Positions 24,355-32,549 of a stretch of DNA of 64,000 nucleotides are shown here, piece after piece. Every line of letters begins with the position of its first letter. Positions within the stretch are counted from its first letter, which is position 1. Source of the DNA: Krasilnikovia cinnamomea (lineage in GTDB: Bacteria > Actinomycetota > Actinomycetes > Mycobacteriales > Micromonosporaceae); contig NZ_SHKY01000001.1 in assembly GCF_004217545.1 (NCBI RefSeq), forward strand, positions 5,270,001-5,334,000, read 5' to 3'. A program made the position numbers and the translations under genes. Under the pieces are notes generated by a model that saw only the letters and a list, made by a program, of their open reading frames with translations, had not been told where the DNA came from and made no database searches.

Positions 24355-24993
24355 TCACATGCCGAACTTGGCGGTCCGCAACCGGTCCTTGATCGCTTCG
24401 GGGCCCTCGATCTGCACCCGCGCGGCCGGCTGCCGGCCGGACAGGAACAGCAGCAGCTCGCCGGGCTCGCCGCTGAGCACCACCGTCGGGCCGCCGGTGT
24501 CGGGCGCGCCAACCCGCTGCTCACCGAAGCCCTCGGCGCGCACGAGACCGGGCGCCCGCATCCGGCGCAGCCGCAGCCGGGCGTTGAACCGGGCGGCCCG
24601 CCACAGCGCCTGCGCCTCGCCCGCATCCAGGCCGCGCGGCGCCCAGTCCGGCCCGGCCCGGCGGATGTCCTCGTGGTGGATGAAGAACTCCACGGTGTTG
24701 GTCAGCTCGTCGGTGAGCGGGTTGCTGACCGGGCTCCACCACGGCGGGTTGCGCACCTGGTCGACCACCCGCTCGTAGGGCTCGGCCGCCTTGGCCGTGC
24801 GGACCCGCTCGGTGTGCGCGGCGAACCGGGACAGCACGATGCCCGCGGACGCGTCCGGGCGCCGGTCGCGAACCACCAGGTGGGCGGCGAGGTCGCGGGT
24901 CGTCCAGCCGGCGCACAGCGTCGGTGCGTCCGGGCCGACCGCCAGCAGCAGATCCGCCACGGCCGCCCGTTCCCGGCGTGCGTAGTCGCTCAT
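24355..24993 (-). CDS. TIGR03085-family (DinB/mycothiol-dependent-like) protein
   Basis: 212 residues from ATG at 24993 (MSDYARRERAAV). The blocks PTLCAGWTTRDLAAHLVVRDRRPD, LTDELTNTVEFFIHHEDIRRAGPDW and PRGLDAGEAQALW are diagnostic of this actinobacterial family, related to maleylpyruvate isomerase N-terminal/DinB helical bundles. The conserved His residues (AAHL, FIHHED) would bind a metal. Activity not established; mycothiol-linked reactions are typical of relatives. Divergent from the ABC exporter genes. Confidence 0.85.
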   Translation of the reverse strand: MSDYARRERAAVADLLLAVGPDAPTLCAGWTTRDLAAHLVVRDRRPDASAGIVLSRFAAHTERVRTAKAAEPYERVVDQVRNPPWWSPVSNPLTDELTNTVEFFIHHEDIRRAGPDWAPRGLDAGEAQALWRAARFNARLRLRRMRAPGLVRAEGFGEQRVGAPDTGGPTVVLSGEPGELLLFLSGRQPAARVQIEGPEAIKDRLRTAKFGM

Positions 24994-25118
24994 GGGGTGA
25001 TCGTATGGGCGAATCCCGTACCGTCGCATCGATGTGTGCGCGGACACACCGGGATTCCGGTGGGCCACGGCGGAGCGGTTGGGCAGGATTGGACCGGTAA
25101 GGCCGGGACCACCCGGCC

Positions 25119-26942
25119 GTGACTTACCCGAGGTGGGAATTGACCGCGAGGGCCAGCCGGGACGTGCTGGGTCGGGGACTGCGCGTGCTGGGCCACGCGA
25201 TCCGTACGGAACCCCGGCTCTTCACCGTGGGCGCCGTCGGCGGCAGCCTGTTCGGGCTGCTGGCCATCGCCAACTCGTACGTCATCGGCGCGGTCATCGG
25301 CCACCTCGTGGTGCCCGCGTACGCGCGGCACCGGGTGGACCCGGCGGCGCTTCTCGCCGTCGCGGCGGTCTTCCTCGGGCTCAGCGTGCTGCGCGTGGCC
25401 ACCATCTTCGCCCGCCGCCTGGGTGCCGGGTTCATGCAGTTCCGGCTGCAGGCCCGGTACCGCCGCGCGGTCACCAGCCGGTACCTGTCGCTGCCGCCGG
25501 CGTGGCACCAGCGGCACGCCACCGGCAGCCTGCTGTCGAACGCCAACTCCGACGTCGAGGCGGCGTTCGTGCCGATCGCCCCGCTGCCGTTCGCGGTCGG
25601 CACGATCGTCATGGTCGTCGTCGCGGTGATCGCGCTGTTCCTCACGGACTGGGTGCTCGCCATGGTCGGGGTGACGCTGTTCCCGGCCCTGTTCGGCCTC
25701 AACCTGGTGTATTCGCGGCGGATGTCGCCCCGCCAGACCCGCGCCCAGCAGTTGCGCGCCAAGGTCAGCGCGGTGGCCCACGAGAGCTTCGACGGCGCGC
25801 TGGTGGTCAAGACGATGGGCCGCGAGGCCGACGAGTCGCAGCGCTTCGGGGTGTTCGTCGCGGAGCTGCGCGACGCGCTCATCGCGGTGGGGCGGCTGCG
25901 CGGGCTGTTCGACCCGCTGATGGAGAACCTGCCCAGCGTCGGCACGCTTACGGTGCTGCTGCTGGGCGCGTGGCGGCTGGAGACCGGCGCCATCAGCGTC
26001 GCCGAGCTGGTCAGCGTCGCCTTCCTCTTCACCGTGCTGGCGTTCCCGGTGCGGGCGATCGGCTGGGTGGTGTCGGAGCTGCCGCGCAGCGTCGCCGGGT
26101 GGGACCGGGTCCAGGCCGTCCTGGCCGCGGACGGCGACCTCACGTACGGGACCGCGGCGCCGCCCGGGTCGGGTCCGGCCGCGCTGACCTTCGACCAGGT
26201 CCGGTTCGGGTACGCGGACGGCACGGACGTGCTGCACGACGTCAGCTTCGCCGTGGCCCCCGGCAGCACGGTGGCGCTGGTCGGCGCCACCGGTTCCGGC
26301 AAGTCGACGATCGCCGCGCTGGCCGTGCGCCTGGTGGACCCGGCCGCCGGCTCGGTCCGGGTGGACGGGGTCGAGCTGCCCGAGCTGAGCGCCGAGGCGC
26401 TGGCGGCGACCACGGCGCTGGTGCCGCAGATCCCGTTCGTCTTCGACGACACCGTCCGCGGGAACGTGACCCTGGACCGGGTGGGCCTGGACGACGACGC
26501 CGTACGGGCGGCGCTGGGCCTGGCCCAGGCCGACGGTTTCGTGGGCCGCCTGCCCGAGGGCCTGGACACCGCCGTGGGCGAACGGGGCACGTCGCTGTCG
26601 GGTGGCCAGCGGCAGCGGCTCACCCTGGCCCGGGCGCTGGCCGGGCGGCCCCGGCTGCTCGTGCTCGACGACGCGACCAGCGCGGTCGACCCGCGGGTGG
26701 AGGCCGCGATCCTGGCCGCGCTGCGACGCCGCGACGCCGGCGCCTCGATCCTGGTGGTCGCCTACCGGCGGGCCACCATCGCGCTGGCCGACCAGGTCGT
26801 CTACCTGGAGCAGGGCCGGGTGGCGGCGACCGGCACCCACACCGAGCTGATGGGGTCCGCGCCCGGCTACCGCGACCTGGTCACCGCGTACGAGCAGGCC
26901 GAGGCGGAACGGGCGGCCGTCGACGACGAGGTGGCCGCATGA
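25119..26942 (+). CDS. ABC exporter half-transporter, degenerate-site subunit
   Basis: 607 residues: six TM helices (about 35-325) and a C-terminal nucleotide-binding domain. Walker A GATGSGKST (389-397) and signature LSGGQ (493-497) are intact, but the Walker B glutamate is Asp518 (LLVLDDATS) and the switch His is Tyr549 (VVAYRR). With the next gene, which is complementary in its defects, it should form a heterodimeric exporter with one weak and one working ATP site (TM287/288-like). Substrate unknown. The GTG start has a weak RBS. Confidence 0.93.
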   Translation: MTYPRWELTARASRDVLGRGLRVLGHAIRTEPRLFTVGAVGGSLFGLLAIANSYVIGAVIGHLVVPAYARHRVDPAALLAVAAVFLGLSVLRVATIFARRLGAGFMQFRLQARYRRAVTSRYLSLPPAWHQRHATGSLLSNANSDVEAAFVPIAPLPFAVGTIVMVVVAVIALFLTDWVLAMVGVTLFPALFGLNLVYSRRMSPRQTRAQQLRAKVSAVAHESFDGALVVKTMGREADESQRFGVFVAELRDALIAVGRLRGLFDPLMENLPSVGTLTVLLLGAWRLETGAISVAELVSVAFLFTVLAFPVRAIGWVVSELPRSVAGWDRVQAVLAADGDLTYGTAAPPGSGPAALTFDQVRFGYADGTDVLHDVSFAVAPGSTVALVGATGSGKSTIAALAVRLVDPAAGSVRVDGVELPELSAEALAATTALVPQIPFVFDDTVRGNVTLDRVGLDDDAVRAALGLAQADGFVGRLPEGLDTAVGERGTSLSGGQRQRLTLARALAGRPRLLVLDDATSAVDPRVEAAILAALRRRDAGASILVVAYRRATIALADQVVYLEQGRVAATGTHTELMGSAPGYRDLVTAYEQAEAERAAVDDEVAA

Positions 26943-27001
26943 GCGAGTGCACCGAGCGCAGCGAGGGCCGCGAGCGAATGCGAAAGGCAGGCCCCGCATG
27001 A
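26939..27001 (+). CDS. 63-nt translation-coupling spacer ORF (copy A)
   Basis: A 20-codon ORF plus stop whose ATG overlaps the stop of the first ABC gene (ATGA) and whose TGA overlaps the ATG of the second (ATGA). The peptide starts MSECTERSEGRER and is charged and low-complexity. An element of identical length and layout, about two-thirds identical in sequence, joins hisI to trpE at 34532-34594. It probably relays ribosomes between operon genes; a peptide function is not implied. Confidence 0.6.
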   Translation: MSECTERSEGRERMRKAGPA

Positions 27002-28776
27002 CGGTGGCGAGGGACGACCGGGCCGAGGGGGCGTTCGCCACGGTGCGGCGGGGCGTCGCCCTGTCGCCGGAGCTGCGGCCGGGGCTGGCCGGCACGGTCG
27101 CGCTGGCGGTGGTGGCGATGCTGGGGCGGGTGGCCGTACCCATCGCGGTCCAGCAGGGGATCGACCGGGGCATCCGCGCCCCGGGCGGCCCGGACCTGGG
27201 GGTGGTCCTGACCGTCGTGGTGGTCACGCTGGCGGCCCTCGTGGTGTCGACGACCTGCGGCTACCTGATGACGCGCCGGCTGTTCACGGTCAGCGAGACG
27301 GCCCTCGCCGCGCTGCGCGCGCGCACGTTCCGGCACATTCACGATCTGTCGATGCTGCACCAGCAGGCGGAGCGGCGGGGCTCGCTGGTCGCCCGGGTCA
27401 CCGGCGACGTCGACCAGATCACCCAGTTCCTGCAGAGCGGCGGCATCATGCTGCTGCTCTCCTCGGGGCAGCTGGTGGTCACCACGGTGGTGATGCTGAT
27501 CTACTCGTGGCAGCTGACCCTCGTGGTGTACGCCGCGTTCGTCCCGGCCGTGGTCATCATCCGGCTGTTCCAGCGGCGGCTGGCCTCCGCGTACCGGATC
27601 GTGCGCGAGCGCACCGGCGCGATGCTCGGGGTGGTCGCGGAGAGCGTGGTCGGCGCGACCGTCATCCGGGCGTACGGGGTGGCCGGGCGCACCGAGCGCC
27701 GCCTGGACTCCGCCATCGGCGACCTGCGCACCGCGCAGCAGCGCGCCATGGGCACCAGCGTGCTCAGCTTCTCCACCGGTGAGCTGGCGGCCGGGGTGGC
27801 GCTGGGCGCCGTGGTGGTGGTCGGGGTGCTGCTCGGCGTCGACGGTGGCCTGAGCGTGGGGCAGCTGACCGCGTTCCTGTTCCTGGTGACGCTGTTCATC
27901 CAGCCGGTGCAGATCGCCACCGAGACGCTGAACGAGGCGCAGAACGCGGTGGCGGGCTGGCGCCGGGTGCTGGACGTGCTCGACCTCGACCCGGACGTGG
28001 CCGACCCGGACGAGGTCGGGGTGGCGCTGCCGGAGGGCCCGCTGTCGGTGCGCTTCGCGGGCGTGTCGTTCCGCTATCCCGGCGGCCCGATCGTGCTGGC
28101 CGATGTGGACCTGGAGATCGCGGCGCGGACCAGGGTGGCCGTGGTGGGGGAGACGGGCAGCGGCAAGACGACGTTCGCGAAGCTGCTGACCCGGCTGATG
28201 GACCCGGGCGCGGGCGAGGTGCTGCTGTCCGGCACGCCGCTGACCTTCGTGCGGTTCGCGTCGCTGCGCTCGCGGGTGGTGCTGGTGCCGCAGGACGGGT
28301 TCCTGTTCGACGCCACGGTGGCGGAGAACATCCGCTTCGCCCGGCCGGAGCTGACCGACGCCGAACTGGAGTCGGCGTTCGTGGAGCTGGGCCTCGACGA
28401 CTGGCTGGCCGGGCTGCCGGACGGGCTGCAGACCGCGGTCGGGGAGCGCGGGGAGGCGCTGAGCGTGGGGGAGCGCCAGCTGGTCGCGCTGGTCCGGGCG
28501 TACGTGGCCGACCCCGACCTGCTCGTGCTCGACGAGGCCACCAGCGCCGTCGACCCGGCCACCGAGGTACGGCTGCAGAAGGCCCTCGACGCGGTGACCC
28601 GGGGCCGGACGACCGTGGCGATCGCGCACCGGCTGTCCACGGCGGAGTCCGCCGACGAGGTGATCGTGGTGGACGCGGGCCGCGTCGTGCAGCGCGGCCC
28701 GCACGCCCGTCTGCTGGAGGACCAGGACTCGATCTACGCCAAGCTGTACGCGAGCTGGCTGGAGCAGACCCGCTGA
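26998..28776 (+). CDS. ABC exporter half-transporter, consensus Walker B subunit
   Basis: 592 residues from ATG at 26998 (MTVARDDRAE). Six TM helices and a nucleotide-binding domain with Walker A GETGSGKTT (384-392), a degenerate signature LSVGE (488-492), complete Walker B LVLDEATS (Asp512, Glu513) and switch His544 (IAHRLST). Pairs with the preceding subunit so that one composite site has all consensus residues. An in-frame GTG at 26947 would add 17 residues read from the spacer element and is less likely. Converges on rpsD with 4 bp between stops. Confidence 0.93.
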   Translation: MTVARDDRAEGAFATVRRGVALSPELRPGLAGTVALAVVAMLGRVAVPIAVQQGIDRGIRAPGGPDLGVVLTVVVVTLAALVVSTTCGYLMTRRLFTVSETALAALRARTFRHIHDLSMLHQQAERRGSLVARVTGDVDQITQFLQSGGIMLLLSSGQLVVTTVVMLIYSWQLTLVVYAAFVPAVVIIRLFQRRLASAYRIVRERTGAMLGVVAESVVGATVIRAYGVAGRTERRLDSAIGDLRTAQQRAMGTSVLSFSTGELAAGVALGAVVVVGVLLGVDGGLSVGQLTAFLFLVTLFIQPVQIATETLNEAQNAVAGWRRVLDVLDLDPDVADPDEVGVALPEGPLSVRFAGVSFRYPGGPIVLADVDLEIAARTRVAVVGETGSGKTTFAKLLTRLMDPGAGEVLLSGTPLTFVRFASLRSRVVLVPQDGFLFDATVAENIRFARPELTDAELESAFVELGLDDWLAGLPDGLQTAVGERGEALSVGERQLVALVRAYVADPDLLVLDEATSAVDPATEVRLQKALDAVTRGRTTVAIAHRLSTAESADEVIVVDAGRVVQRGPHARLLEDQDSIYAKLYASWLEQTR

Positions 28777-28780
28777 GCCC

Positions 28781-29389
28781 TCAGCGGGCGTAGAACTCCA
28801 CCACGAGCTGCTCGTCGCAGACCACCGGGATCTCGCTGCGCAGCGGCTCGCGCAGCACCGTGGTGCGCAGTTCCGCCAGCGCGGTCTCCAGGTACGGCGG
28901 GGTCGGCCCGTCCACGTGGGCGCTCGCCGCGGCGAGCAGGAACGGCGGCTTGGTGCGGCTGCTCTCCCGTACGGCGATGACCTGGCCGGGCTTCAGCCGG
29001 TACGACGGCCGGTCCACCTTGCGGCCGTCCACGGTGAAGTGGCCGTGGGCGACGAGCTGGCGGGCCTGGTAGATGGTCCGGGCGAGCCCGGCGCGCTGCA
29101 CCGTGGCGTCGAGGCGCCGCTCGAGCAGGACGACCATGGTCTCGCCGGTCTTGCCGGTGCCCCTGTGCGCGTCGTCGTACGCCCGGCGCAGCTGCGACTC
29201 GCTGACGTTGTACTGGTGGCGCAGCCGCTGCTTCTCCAGCAGCCGCACCTGGTAGTCGGAGGTCTTGCGCCGGGCCCGCCCGTGCACGCCGGGCGGGAAC
29301 GGGCGCCGCTCGAAGTACTTGACGCACTTGCGGGTCAGCGGAATGCCGAGGGCGCGGGAGAGCCGGACCTTGGGGCGGGAATTGTTCAC
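28781..29389 (-). CDS. rpsD: Ribosomal protein S4, zinc-free paralogue
   Basis: 202 residues. The N-terminal domain (SRPKVRLSRALGIPLTRK, ERRPFPPGVHGRARRK, RLLEKQRLRHQYNVSE) and the S4 RNA-binding domain (LDATVQRAGLARTIYQARQLVAHGHFTVDG) are clear. The four-Cys zinc knuckle of classical S4 is absent, as in the usual actinobacterial form. S4 binds 16S rRNA early in 30S assembly. It is not in a ribosomal operon but divergent from a DUF2470 gene across an iron-box-like palindrome that ends 31 bp from its GTG, so I infer an accessory, iron-regulated copy; whether another rpsD exists cannot be seen here. Confidence 0.93.
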   Translation of the reverse strand: MNNSRPKVRLSRALGIPLTRKCVKYFERRPFPPGVHGRARRKTSDYQVRLLEKQRLRHQYNVSESQLRRAYDDAHRGTGKTGETMVVLLERRLDATVQRAGLARTIYQARQLVAHGHFTVDGRKVDRPSYRLKPGQVIAVRESSRTKPPFLLAAASAHVDGPTPPYLETALAELRTTVLREPLRSEIPVVCDEQLVVEFYAR

Positions 29390-29419
29390 GTCGTTCTCGC
29401 TCCGATCGAGGGGTGTTAC

Positions 29420-29452
29420 GGTTAGCCTTACCTTACTAAGGTAAGGCTAACC
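29420..29452. promoter_or_regulatory. Perfect 16+1+16 palindrome, DtxR/IdeR-type iron box
   Basis: Left arm GGTTAGCCTTACCTTA, central C, right arm TAAGGTAAGGCTAACC. The right arm, and symmetrically the left arm on the other strand, matches the IdeR/DmdR consensus TWAGGTWAGSCTWACC at all 16 positions of that part. It sits 31 bp from the rpsD start and 41 bp from the DUF2470 start, so two overlapping sites could control both promoters. Iron-dependent repression is inferred. Confidence 0.85.
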
Positions 29453-29493
29453 AGCGCCACGGCCCCCCGTTCCCGCCTGCCGGAGGTACCGCC

Positions 29494-30219
29494 ATGCACC
29501 CCAGCCCCGCCGAGCTCGCGCGGACGATCGTCGCGGGCCACCTGCCCGGGACCGCGCACGTCTCCGGCCACCCCGGCGCGCTGCCGGTACGCCACGTGAC
29601 CGACGCGCGCGGCAACGTCCTGCTGCTCAGCCCCCGCGACGGCGGGCTGGCCGCCGCCCTGCGCCCGAGCGACGGCAACGACGACACCGCGATGGTGCTC
29701 GACGTCAAGGACGTGCCGCCCATCGCGGGCGCCCCCTCCCTCGGCCGGGTGTGGGTGGTCGGCTGGGCCCGTGCCCTCGCGGGCGCCGAGGCGCGGGCGG
29801 CCGCGCTCGACTACGCCGACATCGACGCCACCGGCGACCTGCTCGACGTCGGCGACACCCAGGTGCTGCACCGGATGGACGTCGCCGAGATCCGCTACGA
29901 GCGGCACGGCACCCTGCATGAGCTGGACCCCGACCAGTACGCCGACGCCACCCCGGACCCGCTGCGCGCCATCGAGTTCGACCTGCTGGCCGACCTGGCC
30001 GACCACCACGTCGCACAGGTGGCCGCGTACGCGAACCGCTGCCTCGGCCCGGCCGCCCGCCCCGGCGACCAGCCGCGCGTGGTCCGCCTCGACCGCTACG
30101 GCCTGGTCGTGCGCGCGGGCGAGCGACTGGCCCGGCTGCCGTTCCCCGCCCCGGTCGCCGACCGGCACGAGCTGGCCCACCTGCTGCACCCGGTGCTCTG
30201 CCGCCACTGCACGGCCTGA
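29494..30219 (+). CDS. DUF2470 / HugZ-like heme-iron utilisation protein
   Basis: 241 residues. Residues 1-100 look like a PNPOx-type split barrel (PVRHVTDARGNVLLLSPRDG, VLDVKDVPP), and 145-235 like the DUF2470 C-terminal domain (DPLRAIEFDLLADLADHHVAQVAAYANR to VVRLDRYGLVVRAGERLARLPF). Relatives such as HugZ bind and degrade heme; this fits the iron box 41 bp upstream. GGAGG precedes the ATG by 9 nt. The heme activity itself is inferred from family. Confidence 0.85.
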   Translation: MHPSPAELARTIVAGHLPGTAHVSGHPGALPVRHVTDARGNVLLLSPRDGGLAAALRPSDGNDDTAMVLDVKDVPPIAGAPSLGRVWVVGWARALAGAEARAAALDYADIDATGDLLDVGDTQVLHRMDVAEIRYERHGTLHELDPDQYADATPDPLRAIEFDLLADLADHHVAQVAAYANRCLGPAARPGDQPRVVRLDRYGLVVRAGERLARLPFPAPVADRHELAHLLHPVLCRHCTA

Positions 30220-30229
30220 CCGCGCCCCC

Positions 30230-30922
30230 TCACAGCTCGCCGGTCAGGTACCGCTGCACCGTGGGGCCGATCGCCGCGACCAGCTCCTCGGCGGGGGCGC
30301 TCGCCACCGGTTCCACCTTCAGCACGTAGCGGACCGCGGCCAGCCCGGCGATCTGCGTCGCCACCAGGGCCGCCCGCAGCGGCGCCTGCGCGGGGTCCAG
30401 GCTCAGCTCGGCGACGGCCCGGCGCAGGATCTGGGTCACCACGAACTCGCGCATCAGCCGGGCGGTCCAGTCGTTGCTCATCGCCGAGCGCAGCAGGGCC
30501 ACCGCGGCGCCGCCGGCCGGGGAGTCCCACACCGACAGCACCAGCCGGACCAGCCGCTCGCCGGCCTGCTCGCGCGGTCCCGCCAGGGCCTGCGGCACCA
30601 GCTCGGCCGGGTTGATCGGCGAGTTCATCGCCGCCAGGAACAGCTTCTCCTTCGTGCCGAAGTAGTGGTGCACCAGGGCGGGGTCGACTCCCGCGTCGGC
30701 GGCGATCGAGCGGATCGAGGCCTGGTCGAAGCCCCGCTCGGCGAACGCGGTGCGGGCCGCGTCCAGAATGGACTGCCGGGTGTCCTGCTTGCCCGGCCGC
30801 CGCCCGCTGCGCCGGGTCCCGGCGCCCGCCTCGGTGTGCCTGCCTCGCGGTGCCGGGGAACCTGCCTCGGTGCGCGCGCCGCGCCGCGCCGCGCCGCGAT
30901 CCTTGCCCGGCCCACCACTCAC
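30230..30922 (-). CDS. TetR-family regulator of the ABC-2 exporter operon
   Basis: 230 residues. A long basic, repeat-bearing N-terminal extension (1-50, containing two TEAG units) precedes the HTH (ILDAARTAFAERGFDQASIRSIAADAGVDPALVHHYFGTKEKLF, about 52-95) and a helical ligand domain. The GTG overlaps the permease stop (GTGA), making it the third gene of an ATPase-permease-regulator operon. It probably binds the nested palindrome at 32394-32431 in front of the operon. Confidence 0.9.
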   Translation of the reverse strand: MSGGPGKDRGAARRGARTEAGSPAPRGRHTEAGAGTRRSGRRPGKQDTRQSILDAARTAFAERGFDQASIRSIAADAGVDPALVHHYFGTKEKLFLAAMNSPINPAELVPQALAGPREQAGERLVRLVLSVWDSPAGGAAVALLRSAMSNDWTARLMREFVVTQILRRAVAELSLDPAQAPLRAALVATQIAGLAAVRYVLKVEPVASAPAEELVAAIGPTVQRYLTGEL

Positions 30923-31656
30923 GGCGTGCGCCGCCGCAGGGTCGCGGCGGCCAGGACCAGCGCCGCCACGGCCGCGCCGGTCACCACGAGCAGGTCGTGC
31001 CACATCGTCGCCGTGGCGGCGGCGTGCACACCGACCTGACCCAGCGCCTCCACCGCGTACGACAGGGGCATCGCGTCGCTGACCACCTGCAGCCAGCCCG
31101 CCATCTGCCCGCGCGGCACGAACAGGCCGCACAGCAGCAGTTGCGGAACCACGACCACCGGCAGGAACTGCACGGCCTGGAATTCCGTACGGGCGAACGC
31201 GCTGCACAGCAGGCCCAGCGCCACCCCCAGTACCGCGTTGAGGATGGCGATGAGCACCACCAGCCACGCGCTGCCCACGGTGTCGAGCCCCAGCAGCCCG
31301 TACGCCGTGCCCACGGCGACACCCGCCTGCACCGCCGCCGCCAGGCTGAACGCGATGCCATACCCGAACAGCAGGTCCACTTTGCCCAGTGGGGTGGTCA
31401 GCAGTCGTTCCAGGGTGCCGGTGGTGCGTTCGCGCAGCATCGCGATGCTGGTGACCAGGAACATCGTGACGAACGGGAAGACGCCCAGCATGATCAGGGC
31501 GATCCGGTCGAAGGTGGGACCGGCGTTCTCGTACATGAAATAGAGCAGGGTCAGCAGCAGGGCCGGGACCACGACGAGCAGGCCCACCGTACGCCGGTCG
31601 TGCCGCAGCTGGCGCAGCGCCCGCGCCGCCGTGGCCAGGGTGATCCGCGGGTTCAT
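30919..31656 (-). CDS. ABC-2 type transporter permease
   Basis: 245 residues from ATG at 31656 (MNPRITLATAARALRQ), overlapping the ATPase stop by 4 nt. Six hydrophobic segments and the ABC-2 signature features: RHDRRTVGLLVVVPALLLTLLYF at the N-terminus, SIAMLRERTTGTLERLLTTPL after helix 2, and AMPLSYAVEAL before the last helix. Forms an exporter with the upstream ATPase; antibiotics or lipids are typical cargo of this DrrB-like group. Confidence 0.93.
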   Translation of the reverse strand: MNPRITLATAARALRQLRHDRRTVGLLVVVPALLLTLLYFMYENAGPTFDRIALIMLGVFPFVTMFLVTSIAMLRERTTGTLERLLTTPLGKVDLLFGYGIAFSLAAAVQAGVAVGTAYGLLGLDTVGSAWLVVLIAILNAVLGVALGLLCSAFARTEFQAVQFLPVVVVPQLLLCGLFVPRGQMAGWLQVVSDAMPLSYAVEALGQVGVHAAATATMWHDLLVVTGAAVAALVLAAATLRRRTP

Positions 31657-32381
31657 GCCGTCACCTCCGCGCTCTCGCGTTCGCGGATGAGGCGCAGGAA
31701 CGCCTCCTCCAGGTCGTCCGTGCCCGCCGCCGTGCGCACCGCGGCCGGGGTGTCGTCGGCGATCAGCCGGCCCTCGCGGATGAGCAGCAGCCGGTCGCAG
31801 CGCCCGGCCTCGTCCATCACGTGGCTGGAGACCAGCAGCGTGGTGCCCCGCGCGGCCAGCTCGTGGAACTGGGCCCACAGCTCGACCCGCAGCACCGGGT
31901 CCTGCCCGACGGTCGGCTCGTCGAGCACCAGCACGTCGGGGTTGCTGAGCATGGCGCAGGCCAGTGACGCGCGGCTGCGCTGGCCGCCGGAGAGGTCCGC
32001 CACGAGCTGCCCGGCGGCACCGGCCAGGCCGACGTCGGCGACGGCGCGGTCGGCGACGGCGGCGGGCAGGCCGTAGAGGGCGGCGAAGTAGCGCGCGTTC
32101 TCCCGGACGGAGAGGTCGGCGTAGACGCTGGGGGCCTGGGTGACGTAGCCGACCTTGCGGCGCAGCGGGGGCGACCCGGCCGGCTGGCCGAGCACCGTCA
32201 CCGTGCCGGACTTGACGATCTGTACGCCCACGATCGCCCGGATCAGCGTGGTCTTGCCGCTGCCACTGGGCCCGAGCAGGCCGGCCACGGTGCCGGTGGG
32301 CACCGTGCAGGTGATGCCGTGCAGTACGCGGCGTCCGCCGCGCTCGACCACGAGGTCGCGGACCTCGATGGCGCTCTCCAT
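31653..32381 (-). CDS. ABC transporter ATP-binding protein (DrrA-like exporter)
   Basis: 242 residues from ATG at 32381, with GAGGAGG upstream. Walker A LLGPSGSGKTT, Q-loop VTQAPSVY, signature LSGGQRSR, Walker B DVLVLDEPTVGQDP and switch His in LLVSSHVMDEAGRCDR. Energises the permease encoded next. First gene of the operon; a large symmetric operator begins 13 bp upstream of its start. Confidence 0.95.
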   Translation of the reverse strand: MESAIEVRDLVVERGGRRVLHGITCTVPTGTVAGLLGPSGSGKTTLIRAIVGVQIVKSGTVTVLGQPAGSPPLRRKVGYVTQAPSVYADLSVRENARYFAALYGLPAAVADRAVADVGLAGAAGQLVADLSGGQRSRASLACAMLSNPDVLVLDEPTVGQDPVLRVELWAQFHELAARGTTLLVSSHVMDEAGRCDRLLLIREGRLIADDTPAAVRTAAGTDDLEEAFLRLIRERESAEVTA

Positions 32382-32393
32382 CACGCCCTCCTC

Positions 32394-32431
32394 GAATTCA
32401 CTCACCGTTGAGTTCAACGCTAGATGAATTC
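32394..32431. promoter_or_regulatory. Nested symmetric operator of the ABC-2/TetR operon
   Basis: Inner palindrome CGTTGA-GT-TCAACG (32406-32419) is flanked, after exactly 5 bp each side, by GAATTCA (32394-32400) and TGAATTC (32425-32431). All arms share one symmetry centre (32412.5). It is 13-50 bp upstream of the ATPase start, as expected for a TetR dimer-of-dimers site repressing the operon. Confidence 0.8.
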
Positions 32432-32502
32432 TGCCGCCGGGGTCAACGCCCAATCCGGGGTGATTCCCGGGTGATCATGCGGGCGGGTGACGGGAACACG
32501 AC

Positions 32503-32536
32503 GAGGCCCCGCGGACCGGTGGGTCCACGGGGCCTC
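32503..32536. terminator. Hairpin after the proline-rich protein gene
   Basis: GAGGCCCCG pairs with CGGGGCCTC and, past a C/A mismatch, GGACC with GGTCC around a GGTG loop. It lies 14 bp beyond the stop of the minus-strand gene at 32550 and would end its transcript before the ABC-2 operator. Confidence 0.78.
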
Positions 32537-32549
32537 GGGAGATGCGCCG

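Noticed and set aside
25011..25057. Nested palindrome (GAATCCCG/CGGGATTC with TGTGT/ACACA) upstream of the ABC exporter
   Set aside because: The two inverted repeats do not share a symmetry centre (25034 versus 25040.5) and arms are short for this GC content.
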